Assembly: GCA_002077045.2 (NCBI GenBank)
Contig: KZ111157.1
Location: forward strand, 310,001 to 374,000
DNA from: Rachicladosporium sp. CCFEE 5018
Lineage: Eukaryota > Ascomycota > Dothideomycetes > Cladosporiales > Cladosporiaceae
Length of the DNA stretch: 64,000 nt
Direction: 5' to 3'
The notes under the pieces were generated by a model. The model ran no database searches and was not told where the DNA came from. It was given only the letters and a program-made list of their open reading frames with translations. How positions within the stretch are numbered: the first letter of the stretch is position 1; each line of letters begins with the position of its first letter. Of the stretch, positions 53,053 through 64,000 are shown piece by piece. The translations under genes and the position numbers were made by a program.

Positions 53053-54640
53053 TCAATCACCCACACCCACCTCTCCGCTCAACAGCTCCCTGCTCAATAG
53101 CTCCTTGTCCATCCAGTCCTTCACTAACGCCAGGTCCCCATCATCATGGTCGCGCGCCGCCTTAGCAGCCCGGTCCATGGGAGGCTCGGGGCCGGGGTTG
53201 ACAAACCTTCTCACCGTAGGTGTCCTCCAGCTCCGCAGAGACAGACTCGGTCTCTGCCCCAGTATCCTCATCATCTCAGTCCACCTCATCGGCCGCATCT
53301 TCCCCATCGTCATCGGTTACTAGCGGCTGACTCGAGAGGGCGTTGCCGTAGTGGGATACGTACTCCAAGATCGCGCCAACCGTGTCATGCTAGCCGGTCA
53401 ACGCAGCCTTCTTGGCGGTATTCATCAGCCCCTCCCCCCCCAAAGCTCGTCATTCCCAGCGATCTTCTCGCCGTGGTCGCGCTCTACCCGTACGACTTCG
53501 TTTTGCAGGCTCTCGGGCTCGCCCGCTTGCTCCCGCTCTGACTCCACCCCCTCGCCGGGCGCGGATCCCGAGATCGCGTTGTAGTATTGCTCGAAGCTCT
53601 GCTCGTCTCCGTCATCGATGGCCCACTGGCAGGCCGCGACCCAGTTCTGGATCTGCTGGTCGTTGGCATCCTAGCGGAGTGCTTGACTAGCAAAGCATCG
53701 AGCCGGGCAGCCATACTCTTGGGCTCTTCGCCCTCTTTCTCCTTGCCCTCATCATCATCATCATCATCATCCTCCTCGTCATCTTCCCCTTGTTCTCCTT
53801 CCATCCCCTCCTTCTCACCACCCTCAGAATCGGAGGGAAGCTGCGCAATCTCGTCGGCGCCGAACTCCTCGAGGAGTTTTGCGTAGTCGTCGAACGACTC
53901 CTCGTCATCATCCTTAACGGCCTGCTTGCAGGCGTTATGCAGATCGCGAGCCTTGGGAAACATCGTAAACCTCACGAAGTGGGCCGCCTCGAGCTGCGCG
54001 AGCTGCGCCTGTAGATTGGCGCCCTTCGCTTTACAACCCATTACCTTGCTCGGCTTGCTCTTCGTCTCAGCTGCTCCCTCTCCTTCGTCCTCGTCGTCGA
54101 CGTCGCCCTCCCCGGTCCCATCGAACTCGATGTCGCCGTAGCCCATCGTCTGAGACTTGGCAACAGCCTCGTCTTCGTCTGCGCAGTTCGACCTCCAGTT
54201 GATGCTACTCGTGAAGGGAGGCTTTGCCATGCCGTATTCCAGTCGGCTTCCGGGATGTTGATGACGAATATGAATTCGCCATGATTCTCAAATGCCGTCG
54301 GGTACTTGAGGTTCGGAAGACTGTCGTCGATGCTGGCCAGAATTGGCTTGAGCCAATCCGTTGAAAGGCCGCGCATCTGCTGACAATGAACACGCTTCGA
54401 CACAGCTGACCGTCGTGGATGGCAAGCGGTGGTGACAAGGTCAAAGTCAGCCCAAAGACTATGCCATCGGACACTACAGCACAAGCCTCATGCAGTAGGT
54501 TGTCTTGATCGTCTCCACCGAGATCAGCTATTAAGGTACTGTTGGTCTGACGCATGAAAATTGGCGGCGCTGTCCTTGCCACTCTCGAGACCAACAGGCT
54601 GTCAGCGACCTCTCCAATACCGTCGCGCACGAGGCGAAAA
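53053..54640 (-). pseudogene. Decayed acidic protein gene
   Basis: Coding-like sequence shifts between frames along the minus strand. First come NLLHEACAVVSDGIVFG and LSTDWLKPILASIDDSLP. The longest open part (53484-54230) contains FPKARDLHNACKQAVKDDDE. After a frame change near 53676 there is DANDQQIQNWVAACQWAIDD, then NTAKKAALTG, a stop, and HDTVGAILEYVSHYGNAL, another stop, and after a further shift PGPEPPMDRAAKAARDHDD. HNACKQAVKDDDEESFDDY and VAACQWAIDDGDEQSFEQY look like copies of one repeat module. At least two frame changes and two in-frame stops indicate a dead gene. The family is not recognised; the later part has an ankyrin-like flavour. Confidence 0.6.
53750..53772. repeat. (CAT)n microsatellite
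   Basis: About seven uninterrupted CAT units, encoding a poly-Asp run on the minus strand within the decayed acidic gene. Confidence 0.85.
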
Positions 54641-57600
54641 TCCCAGCTGGCTCTTTGTACAGCTTGGCGACTCTCGAGTCAGTCTGCATCGAAACGCGCA
54701 TATCTCTAACCGCCTGAGCGTCGACTGACCGGCTATCTTAAGATCACCACGTCATTTAGTCTTCGATTGATCGCCCGGTACGCTCGCATCAGATGTCACA
54801 GCCGCAGCATCCTTCCCTCGTGTCACTAGAGGCGCCACCATGGTCGCACACAGTCTGCAGCTTCCGCGCCCGCGTGATGCCAGCATTAATACGATTCAAG
54901 ATCACCGCCGTAGCTAGGAGGGACTCCTTCCTCATGCTGTCGCTTCCTCCGATTCTACACGAGCTTGGAGGTCTCGATTGCGAGTAATGCTTCCTTGTGG
55001 GTCGATCCGACACGCCGCAACCATGGAATCCGTGAATGCGATGCCTATGAGAGATACAGTCGAAGCGCGTGTCTCAATCACAGCAACATGTTGGTCTCTC
55101 AAAGGTCCTGAGAGAGTAGAGGGTAATACTTACAGCGCATTCGAAAGTAGCCTCAGGACCTTCAGACTTTTGAACGAGAGGAGGTTGTGGATGTGGTCTC
55201 TAACACGTCCTGAGCGGACGACCTTGCTTCCGTGCTCAAATTTTGACGCCGATCGTAATTTTGCGGGCATCTGACTTGCTCCAGTCCTTGTGAATTCTGA
55301 CCGGACTGACGGGTTGCGTGTGATTTTGACGGGTCTCGCGATGGTAATGTTCAATATTGCCCAATTTTTAGCCTTCGCCGAAGCCCAAAATTCGTACCTG
55401 AAGTCGTGCTAGTGAGTGAATACGAGTAGTCAACATCAGAGGCACACAATACGCAACAATCGGGGACCAAGAGCCTGGGTAGTGACATGCTCCGCGTATG
55501 TCCCAAACACCATCATGCTCTTCAAACCCGGCTGAGAAATACGCATAGCAGGCCAAGTCGTAAAGTGTATCACGGCCTTGTGTTGCTCGAGCGCCGCTCC
55601 ATGGAAGTCCTTGGGCAGGTGCTCATCCGCTCAGCTGCAGACTCGTTCGTCTTGCTTCGTCCCGATTATACGACGTTCAGAGGGAAAGGTGGGAGCGCGC
55701 AAGTAGTATCAACATTCACAGGGCAGATTGCTATCGTCCTGTACTCGCCGTCGGTCTCCGTGACTATCCTCAAGCGCAATTTGGGAAACTTTTACTTAGA
55801 TTTGGGAGTGTATCAGATTGCATACCGACCTGTACCTGGAACTTTCGCCAGTCTGATCCATGGCCGATGAGTCAACCAATGGAGCAGCTGCGTGCCCTCC
55901 ATTTGGTAACAGGTGGTCGATGGCAATGCGTAACGTGCGGTGGTGCGCGACTTCATCGCGCAATCCCAGAAGTTCCACTGGAAGTAGCTCGTGCAGCGCT
56001 TGGAGAGATGAATGACCTTCTAAACTTCGCTTTATCCTTGGAGGTGGTCCTTATCACTATGTCTTTGTTGACTTTTGCTTCCTCTTTGTACTCTGTTCGG
56101 CGTAAGAGTCTCTCTAGGATTTCATCGAGCAATCGCCAAGGCTTTGTTGACCGGCGCTCATGCAACCAGTGTGCGTTGTTCGGACGGACTCAACAAGTTC
56201 TCCGAAACCGTGTGGACTGGTGATTCACGCTTCAGCGGCTCAGCTGCCCAGGCCATGTTCCTGATCAGGCATTTCACACCCAGAGCCCGACTGAATCTGA
56301 CATCGTGCTTGATTGCTGCGAGGTTTATTGCTCTGCGATTACTATCACAATCAGCAGCGTTTGCTTCAATGCACTGCCGCTTTCGTGTCTCGTTCAACGC
56401 GAGATGGAAGCACGCATGCTAACGATTGCCCCTCTTCACGCTGCGCCATTTGCTGGCAATTTGGACACAAATTCAGATCTGTCTTTCCAGAAGGCCCACT
56501 AATAATACAGCCACTCTTCACGGTCTCGGCAATTTGTGAGCTCCTCGCTCACTTCCCTTCACTGCATCGATGAGGAACCTCATTCGGATCATTATGTCTC
56601 GATGGTGGGGTCACACAGGGGTCAGTGTGCAAGTGCTTCTCGCTCCGCAAGTGGCTGGAACTTGGTGCCACGGTCTCGTCTAGTCAGGCTCGAGCCGTAA
56701 TGATCGTGCACCGTAAGAATGTCGGAAGCCATCATACGCTTCATCGGGGTCTGGAAAGGGTGAATATCGTGGCTAACGGCTATGTGAGGTCCAGACGACA
56801 ATCTGGCCCAGTTCAATCTGTCGGCAATCTGTTTGTTTTCCAGACAGCGATCTAGGCTGTCATCGCCTTCCAACTCTGCCACAAACATCCCAGAGATGAT
56901 ACGGTCCATCTGCGCGAGGTGAGCCACATCACCAGCGATCGCTTGCGTGTCTCTTCTGCGATCCGACTATTGAGCTTTAGCTCTCGCTTTGCTCACTCCC
57001 GTGCTGTGTCGCGTCGTGTTCTCCCCAGCTATGGCCTACCCTCCCGGGAATGTTTCTTAATTTCATCGCTTGCATTTGCCGCCGGCTCCGCATCGTCGAC
57101 ATCGTCATCGATGACGAGGATGGGACCACTGCTGGACGCTGTCAGTACCCCTTGCCGTATCAGCGCGGCTTCGCCCGCAAGTTCTTGTGCATAATCGATA
57201 CTCTCATGGCATCTCGATTGAGAAGCTATTGTCTATCAAGTCACGTTGTAGCAGACTGTTTAGACATACATGGCCGCTGCCGCGAAGCTCATCAAGCTGT
57301 CCTCGTTGCAACGGAACGAAGAGAGAATTTGGAAGGAGATTTGCCCATGGTTGAAGGGAGGAGGAACCACGTCCTATAATTCTGGGAGCTTATCGTTTAG
57401 ACTACCACATTACTCATGCCGCGCCTGAAGCTCGGGTGATCTCCAGAAGGGGCGTGGAGAAAGTACGAGGAGTCATGCGAGGGATCGTACAGTGCCTGTT
57501 CATCATCATTCAGCTGATGAGGATTGGCGGCATGTACACAGCTTCAAAATGGCAAGCGTTCGACGCCACCAAGTGCGTTGCGAAGAGGTCCGGCAGCGTG

Positions 57601-58997
57601 GATTCAGTTCGTTCCAGCCATTCGAATAATGCGACAGGCAGACAGTAGCCAGTAGTGTCGACTCCTTCCGCCGATGATATACGATTGGTACCGCATCGTA
57701 GACACACTGCGAAGTCTGCAAGCCTTGTCACTGCTGCCGATGAGGGCTACTACGACGTACCCTGGTCCAAGAAACGGCGCATTGTCCAGGCACGGCTCAC
57801 GCTCTTCTAGGCTGCTTGACCTACCAAATCTTTGTGTTCAAGGTATGGACTCTGTTTGCGCTCGCTGCCCATCACCTCGAGCAGGACGGGGCATCATCAA
57901 CCCCGTGATAATATAGGTCCGCCGGTATGGCCGGCGCGAGAGTGTACAGTATGTCCCGACCCCGAGTCAGGCGAATGAAATCAAACCGCAATAGCCTCCG
58001 CGGATGCGACTCCGTCGTCATAATCGCCACGTGTCGGACGTGAAGTTTGAGTGTGTCTCTTGGCGGATGTCATTTGCAACTTTCGTCCACGTCGTCCCGC
58101 TGATGGAGCTGGGGCTCAACGAGTTGTAGTGCGGAGTGTGAGTTTACATAGCCTTTGGCATTGCGAATTTGTGCTCTGCTGACTGTCGGTTGGCGGCAGT
58201 GCGGATGTAAAAGTTACCGGGGCCGGACGGAACTGACTCCACCTCGTTGTTTGCGGAAATGTGGTGTGTAAGTAGAGCTGAGGCAAGCCCGCGGTGACTC
58301 AGCCAAGCGACCAATGCAAGATAGATTGCCCGCGGCAAGATATCGAGGCCATCGAATCCTTCGACCAAAACAAACCTGCTGGCCCTCAGGCACCATGAGT
58401 TGAACATTTTGGGAGTCAGGCCACCAGCACACCCAAACACGATCCTCACGTCACTGAACCTTATTCTCACCTCCATCATGGATCCGCCGAGGATCACCTC
58501 AGGGCTCGACCAATGACCGGAAGTAAGTCTCGCCATCCGAGCATTTGCACAAGATCCTCCGCTTCGACCTACTGGGCGGTTGCGCATCACACCACAGCTC
58601 CCGAGCCGTTTTGCTGGCGCGGTGGCTCGCGGATGTCCATGCAAGCCGTAATGACGATCATTAAAGCTTGGCCCGTGTTTTGAGCGTGGCGGAACCTCAC
58701 TGAAGTGCCATTGCTTACGCGAACGCGATGTACCTGTGCAGAGCTCGGAATAATTCTCCATTGGTGTCTGGGTTCGATCGGTAGTGTTTTTCACGTGCCC
58801 AGCGGAGCTAGGGCGCGCATATCGTCTTTGAGCCGGGTAGGAGGATTCCGTGCACCGCGTTGGCAGTGATTGACAATGCCTTATCTTTCCAATCCCCTGT
58901 AGGTTCGCTGTAGCTCGTCCACCTTTTCACTTGTGTTCTGTCCTACTTTTGTGTGTGACGGGGTGAGCTGCTCGAATCCGCGTCCACGACCTGAACC
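54641..58997. other. Gene desert upstream of the ABC transporter
   Basis: About 4.3 kb in which only short frames occur on both strands. A few minus-strand stretches have somewhat protein-like composition (for example within 55953-56165 and 56622-56927), but they are short and broken. The longest frame is 58144-58794 (minus, 216 codons); it has no recognisable domain, and I cannot say whether it is real. No transposase, reverse transcriptase, terminal repeats or tRNA was recognised. This looks like decayed sequence with fading coding signal. Confidence 0.45.
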
Positions 58998-61757
58998 ATG
59001 TCGACTCCAGGCGGCATTGTGCGCACCGAGTCTGGTCGCCAAACATATGCACCTGATGGACTTATCGAGGACGGCCCAATATCTGCAGCTGCCACACGCA
59101 CACGCAGTAATGCGGAATCAAGCGACACCAGCGGGACTTTGGCAGGCGAAACGCCTTACAAGCAGCATGGAGCGGGATATCTCACTGAACTGGGCAAAGA
59201 GGAAGTCGAGGACCCCATAGAAGAGGACCCACTCGCGAGAGTCAAGAGTCGCGAGTTCGAACCAATCAATGCTGGCGACCGGCAGACATTGACTCGACTC
59301 GCAACGCAGCTGTCTCGCTCCAAGTCATACACAGGTAGTGTGGCCCAAAGCAACGATCTCGAACGCCAAAACACCTTGACTGGACTAAAACCAGGTGACG
59401 AAGTGCTCGATCCGAGCTCGCCCAAATTTGATCTATACAAATGGATCCGCTTGATGATGAGCAAGGTCGACGAAGATGGTGTCAAGCACGCTCGCGCAGG
59501 CATCGTTGTGAAGAATGCTACTGTGAGCGGTTCAGGATCGGCATTGAATCTGCAGAAGAATCTTGGAAGTATCTTACTCGCACCATTGCGATTCAAGGAG
59601 AACTTCAGCTTCGGTAGCAAGCCCAGCAAGACGATTTTGCGCAGCTTTGACGCAGTCATGAAGAGTGGCGAGATGCTGATTGTACTTGGTCGACCTGGCT
59701 CCGGATGTTCGACTTTCCTCAAGACGATGTGCGGTGAGCTGGCAGGACTGGAATTGAGCAAGGACTCTGTTGTGCACTACAATGGCATCTCGCAGAAGCG
59801 TATGATGAAGGAGTTCAAGGGTGAGGTCATTTACAATCAGGAAGTCGACAAGCACTTTCCCGTAAGCTAACATCACCACTACGTATCCTGACAGCATTAT
59901 CTGACGGAATCATAGCATCTCACCGTCGGCGAGACCTTGGAGCACGCTGCGGCCATGCGGACACCTCAACATCGCGTTCTTGGCATGAGCCGGAAGGAGC
60001 ACATCAAGCACATCACCCAGGTCATCATGGCTGTCTTCGGCCTCTCTCATACATACAATACACGCGTTGGCAACGATTTTGTCAGGGGTGTTTCAGGTGT
60101 GTAGGGCGGTCTTAGAGGTGCTCGTACATTTACTGACATGTTCACAGGTGGAGGTTCGAGCTTCCTACGACTTCGGAGCACTTTTGGCTGAGTACTGACT
60201 TTATTACAGAACGCAAACGTGTCTCCATTGCAGAGATGGCTCTCGCAGCAGCTCCTCTAGCAGCCTGGGACAATAGTACTCGTGGACTCGACTCGGCATC
60301 GGCGTTGACGTTCACGAAGTCGCTTCGCACTACAGCCAATCTTACCGGCACCTCTCACGCAGTCGCAATCTACCAGGCCAGCCAAGCCATCTACGACCTC
60401 TTTGACAACACGATTGTCCTATATGAAGGCCGGGAGATCTTCTTTGGACCTTGCCATCGTGCGAAGGCGTACTTCGAAGAGATGGGCTGGTTTTGTCCTT
60501 CGCGCCAGACGACGGGAGATTTCCTGACCAGTGTCACCAATTCCACGGAGCGACAGACGAAAGACGGTTACGACGACAAAGTGCCAAGGACTCCGGACGA
60601 TTTCGAAGCTTACTGGCGCAACAGCCCAGATTTCGCCCAGCTGCAGCGGAACATCTCTGAGCACGAGCAGACGTACCCAGTGGACGGCCAAGGTATGCTT
60701 CAGCAGCTACGGGAGAAAAAGAATGATGCCCAGGCGGCTCATGTTCGGCCCAAATCGCCGTACGTTGTCAGTACAGCCATGCAAGTCAAGCTCAACATCA
60801 AGCGCGCCTACCAGCGTATCTGGAATGACAAAGCCAGCACCTTTACACCAGTGCTGGTCAATTGCATCATGGCACTGATTGTCGGGAGCGTGTTCTATGG
60901 TACGCCGGATGCCAGTGCTGGCTTTTTTGCGAAAGGCTCGGTACTGTTCTTCGCCATCCTCCTCAACGCCCTGTCAGCCATTTCTGAGATCAACTCGCTT
61001 TACGATCAACGTCCTATCGTCGAGAAGCACAAAGCCTACGCCTTCTACCATCCTTCTGGTGAGTTCTAGAGTTGTTCAATGATGTGTTGGTATGCTGGGT
61101 GTGCTAACGAATTCGTAGTACGCACTACACTCGAAGCTTTCGCAACTCACTGGATTGATTGAACTGACCCTGTGACCACTAGACCGAAGCCATCGCAGGC
61201 ATCATTGCTGATATCCCAGTCAAGTTTGCCACAGCTGTGGCCTTCAATCTGACGCTATACTTCATGGCTGGGCTGAGACGAGAGCCATCGCAATTTTTCA
61301 TCTTCTTCCTCATTGCGTATATCTCGATCTTCGTCATGTCAGCGATGTTCAGAACTATGGCTGCATTGACAAAGACCGTTTCCCAAGCTATGGCTCTCTC
61401 TGGTGTGCTCATCTTGGCCATCGTCGTTTATACGGGATTCGTCGTACCGCCAACCTACATGAAGGTCTGGTTCAGTTGGATTCGCTGTAAGCACTTCGGA
61501 TCACCTGAGAGGCTGGATAGAATGATACTGACGTAGGACAGGGATCAATCCAATTTACTACGCTTTCGAAATTTTGGTTGCCAACGAGTTCCATGGCCGC
61601 GAATTCACCTGCTCAGCATTTGTACCAGGGTACCCAGTCCTGAACGGAGACAGCTTTGTCTGCAGCGTCCGTGGAGCTGTCGCAGGCGAGCGCACAGTCT
61701 CTGGGGATGCGTTCATCGCGAGCCAGTACAGCTATGTAAGTGTCTGCCGGTCAACCC
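58998..61757 (+). CDS. PDR-type ABC transporter, N-terminal half, cut by assembly gap
   Basis: Exons 58998-59861, 59916-60096, a 6-nt exon 60148-60153, 60210-61058, about 61183-61486 and 61542-61735 (then an intron running into the gap). A soluble N-terminus is followed by the first nucleotide-binding domain: the PDR-style Walker A GRPGSGCST, signature VSGGERKRVSIAE (assembled across the 6-nt exon) and WDNSTRGLDS. The first membrane domain follows (VLVNCIMALIVGSVFYG, IFFLIAYISIFVMSAMF, ALSGVLILAIVVYTGFVVPP). PDR/CDR pumps export drugs, sterols or toxins. Exons 4 and 5 do not join in phase with ordinary GT-AG sites. The second half is missing because of the gap. Confidence 0.88.
60148..60153 (+). 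other. 6-nt micro-exon of the ABC transporter
   Basis: GTGGAG, flanked by TTCACAG before and GTTCGAG after, is needed to join ...GVS and ERKRVS into the invariant VSGGERKR signature. Both flanking introns are GT-AG, 51 and 56 nt long. Confidence 0.8.
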
Positions 61758-61857
61758 NNNNNNNNNNNNNNNNNNNNNNNNNNNNNNNNNNNNNNNNNNN
61801 NNNNNNNNNNNNNNNNNNNNNNNNNNNNNNNNNNNNNNNNNNNNNNNNNNNNNNNNN
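61758..61857. other. Assembly gap 3 (100 N)
   Basis: Exactly 100 N. The left side is an intron of the ABC transporter and the right side is intron 5 of an OPT transporter copy. The two genes cannot be contiguous over such a small distance, so the true gap is large or the join is wrong. Confidence 0.99.
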
Positions 61858-63186
61858 GACCCTCCAAGCTCTAGCTAACCCCCCGGCAGGCATCACCGGT
61901 TTTCAGTTCAATATTCAACCTAGTATTGACTGGTTCCTTGCCTCATTTGAGTTGCTACATCGCTGACAAAGTTGCAGTCTGTCAAATGCTGGCTGGATAC
62001 CTGTTTCCCGGACGTCCGCTTGCAAACTTCTACTTGTACACCTCCCTTATCTACCTCATGAGATCGCAATACTTACAGACGCTATAGTACCTGCTATACC
62101 TACAATGCTCTCCAGCAGGGCCAGCTTCTAGCCAAAGATATCAAGCTAGCACAATATGTACATTTGCCACCCAAATGCACTTTCATGGTGCAAGTTGGAG
62201 GCGCAGCGATAGGAGCACTTATGAACTGGGTCATGATGGCTCGTATTACCCATGGATCTCGCGTCTGACTCGACTAATTGATGTGTAGGTGTCTATCGTG
62301 CAAAATCAGGCACCCTTACTCCTCAGCATCCAAGGCAGCAACATCTGGTCGGGCCAGAATATTCAACAATTCAACACACTCGCTGTGTCCGTCCTGGGAT
62401 ACTTACCGGTCAGTTGAATGTACGCTGACATCGAACAGGGCGTGGTCGATGGCGAAAGACATGTTCTCGGTTGGGGCAAGGTATCAATGGGTACGGCCAC
62501 CATAACTCCAGCAAGCCACGACCTTTCACTGACATATCGCAGGTGACGCTGTCCTTCTTGATCGGCTTTCTTGTCCCACTGCCGTTCTATATCGGCCACA
62601 AGCTCACAGGCTGGCGCGGATTCAGCTACATCAATTGTTCTATCATCCGTAAGTGGATCCACTTTCGCCGCTGCGTGAGACTGCTCGCAGACGTCAGCCT
62701 TACATCTACGCTGCGGCCAGAAAACTCTTGCGGCTGCAAAGAAAGTAATCATCATGAGTAAGGGCTAATTAATTAATCAGTCTGGTTCATGGGAAATCTC
62801 TTCGTTGGGTAAGCCAAAGACCTCTACGTGCTCGGAGGCAGCTATAGGACTGACCGTCACTCAGCATCAACTCTTCGATCCTCATGTTCTTCGTTATTGC
62901 AACATTCTCGCAGTTCTACCTGCGCAAGTACAAGCCGGACCTTTTCATTAAGGTAAATCCACCCTCAGATCACGATCGCTTGGAATGTATCTAATCTGGA
63001 TCTTAGTACAATTATCTCGTGGCAGCAGCGCTCGACGGCGGCACGCAAGTGCTCGTCTTCATCCTTACTTTCGCAGTTGCTGGCGGATCAGGCAAAGCTG
63101 TACCGTTCCCAACCTGGGCTGGCAATCCGGACAGCGATCTCCACAACATCGACTACTGCATGGTGAATCCAGCGAATGACGGGTAG
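61858..63186 (+). CDS. Oligopeptide transporter copy 2, 3' part only
   Basis: Begins in intron 5 after the gap. Exons equivalent to 6-14 of the first copy run from 61890 to the stop at 63184-63186, with the same splice sites, including the possible GC donor (GGTCATGATGGCTCG context). Differences in coding sequence are nearly all silent (for example CTC to CTA, GGA to GGG, AAC to AAT). One clear replacement is Gly to Asp near the end (PDSGLH to PDSDLH). This indicates two functional transporter genes or alleles. The 5' part is missing, so it cannot be seen whether its intron 1 donor is normal. Confidence 0.88.
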
Positions 63187-63716
63187 ATGCTAGCAGACGG
63201 GACGACTGCTGAGTGGTGCCAACGGATCGCAATTGGGGACCGGAGATTGTACGTCGAGCACACTTGGAAGGATGACTACACTGTCAGGCCTTCCATAGCT
63301 TATCCGCGTGAACTTACAGTAGCGTTGCAGAGTTGTGTCATGTAAAGCTATACACGAGCGCGGTCGAGCGCTTCGATGTGTCACAGTGGCCGCTCGACCA
63401 GCCAAGTGCTGCAATGGACATCAGATTCCAACACCAGGAGTGTGAGTGAGAGCTAGGCATTACGAGGTAGGGGCACAATACTGTATCGTGGGCTGGGACC
63501 AGTGTTACTACTTCACTTTGAGTTGTTGTAGCATTCATTGAACTCCTCACTTGTGCAGCTGGTTCACACTCACTTGCATAGCTCATCTACACACACTACA
63601 CTGACTTACTTACACTAATTCAACTCCACTGATACATTCGCAACATGTGTAAAGTCGACAATCGCATATCACAGCCTCCTCACACAAACTACTAGCCCGC
63701 CCTCGAATCTCTCAAG
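63187..63716. other. OPT copy 2 / small gene copy 2 spacer
   Basis: Counterpart of 23674-24199 with scattered substitutions. No gene is recognised. Confidence 0.45.
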
Positions 63717-64000
63717 ATGTCTTCCGGGAACGGTCTCAGTCAGAACTACAATGAGCGGTACAATGATCTCCATGCGCTCTACGAGGAAGGAGGCGACAAG
63801 CTTCAAGCATGCGAAGACGGCGCTCGGGATCTACTCGACGACAAAAATCTCCCTCGCCTTCACCAGATCAAGACTCTACTCCTCCTGGCCTCGATCGTCG
63901 CACATGTCAGTGAAGCCTGGGACATGCGCCAGGAAGCCGAGACTCTCTGGCGCATTGAACGCCGTGTGCACCCTGAGGGTCAAGAAGCCGAGCTTGACAG
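63717..64000 (+). CDS. Fast-evolving hypothetical protein, copy 2, cut by window end
   Basis: Starts MSSGNGLSQNYNERYNDLH and stays open to the window end (94 complete codons). Compared with copy 1, 17 of 94 residues differ, scattered and mostly in charged positions (for example K to E, A to D, D to S, H to R). The predicted helix IKTLLLLASIVAHV is preserved. No gaps are needed, so the gene is intact as far as seen. The role is unknown. Confidence 0.7.
   Translation, partial: MSSGNGLSQNYNERYNDLHALYEEGGDKLQACEDGARDLLDDKNLPRLHQIKTLLLLASIVAHVSEAWDMRQEAETLWRIERRVHPEGQEAELD

Larger units (their letters stand above)
61858..64000. repeat. Duplicated segment, copy 2 (pairs with 22346-24483)
   Basis: Aligns throughout with the OPT 3' part, the spacer and the small gene of the first copy, and runs off the window end. 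Single-base indels in non-coding parts change the offset from 39512 to 39513 and more, so this is an independent homologue. Confidence 0.94.

Noticed and set aside
58144..58794. 216-codon minus-strand frame upstream of the ABC transporter
   Set aside because: No recognisable domain, no second copy and surrounding sequence is degenerate. I could not support it as a gene.

Overview
The window is nuclear DNA of a filamentous ascomycete. Genes lie on both strands about 2-3 kb apart, and they carry short GT-AG introns (about 43-60 nt) with CTAAC/CTGAC-like branch sites. Several genes are fungus-specific: the Inp1 peroxisome tether, a DIM-2-type cytosine methyltransferase, a fungal SLATT protein, a UsgS-like membrane protein, a Zn2Cys6 regulator and a PDR-type ABC transporter. 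Dothideomycetes is the likeliest class. Two large segments each occur as diverged but mostly purifying-selected copies, which suggests a diploid, hybrid or partly duplicated genome such as is known in black yeasts. That taxonomic reading is inference.

Three runs of exactly 100 N (2173-2272, 17296-17395, 61758-61857) divide the window into pieces A (1-2172), B (2273-17295), C (17396-61757) and D (61858-64000). The first 675 bases of C match the last 675 bases of A without a difference I could find. B ends at exactly the same formamidase base as A. D begins inside an intron of a second copy of the OPT transporter found in C. The simplest reading is that A+C is one homologous segment, B+D is the other, and the scaffold interleaves them.

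A carries UsgS-like copy 1 and the 5' end of a formamidase gene. B carries a 5'-truncated Baeyer-Villiger-type monooxygenase, an Hst2-like sirtuin with an in-frame stop, sterol O-acyltransferase, RMT2, a hypothetical gene, VTC4, UsgS-like copy 2 and another formamidase 5' end.

C carries the complete formamidase, an OPT transporter with a broken first splice donor, a fast-evolving small gene, the fused pseudouridine glycosidase-kinase, OST1, a BTB protein, a UBR7-like protein divergent from MCM2, the DIM-2-like methyltransferase, an RBM42-like protein, INP1, a Zn2Cys6 factor, a NIPA-like Mg transporter, COG4 and a SLATT protein. It continues with a roughly 6.5 kb gene-poor tract holding a decayed gene, and ends in the first half of a PDR-type ABC transporter. 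D repeats the end of the OPT gene and the start of the small gene.

Most genes are unlinked housekeeping functions: polyphosphate, sterol ester, N-glycosylation, replication, Golgi and peroxisome inheritance. Formamidase, OPT transporter and pseudouridine degradation are nitrogen/nucleoside scavenging functions that sit close together, but I see no biosynthetic cluster.
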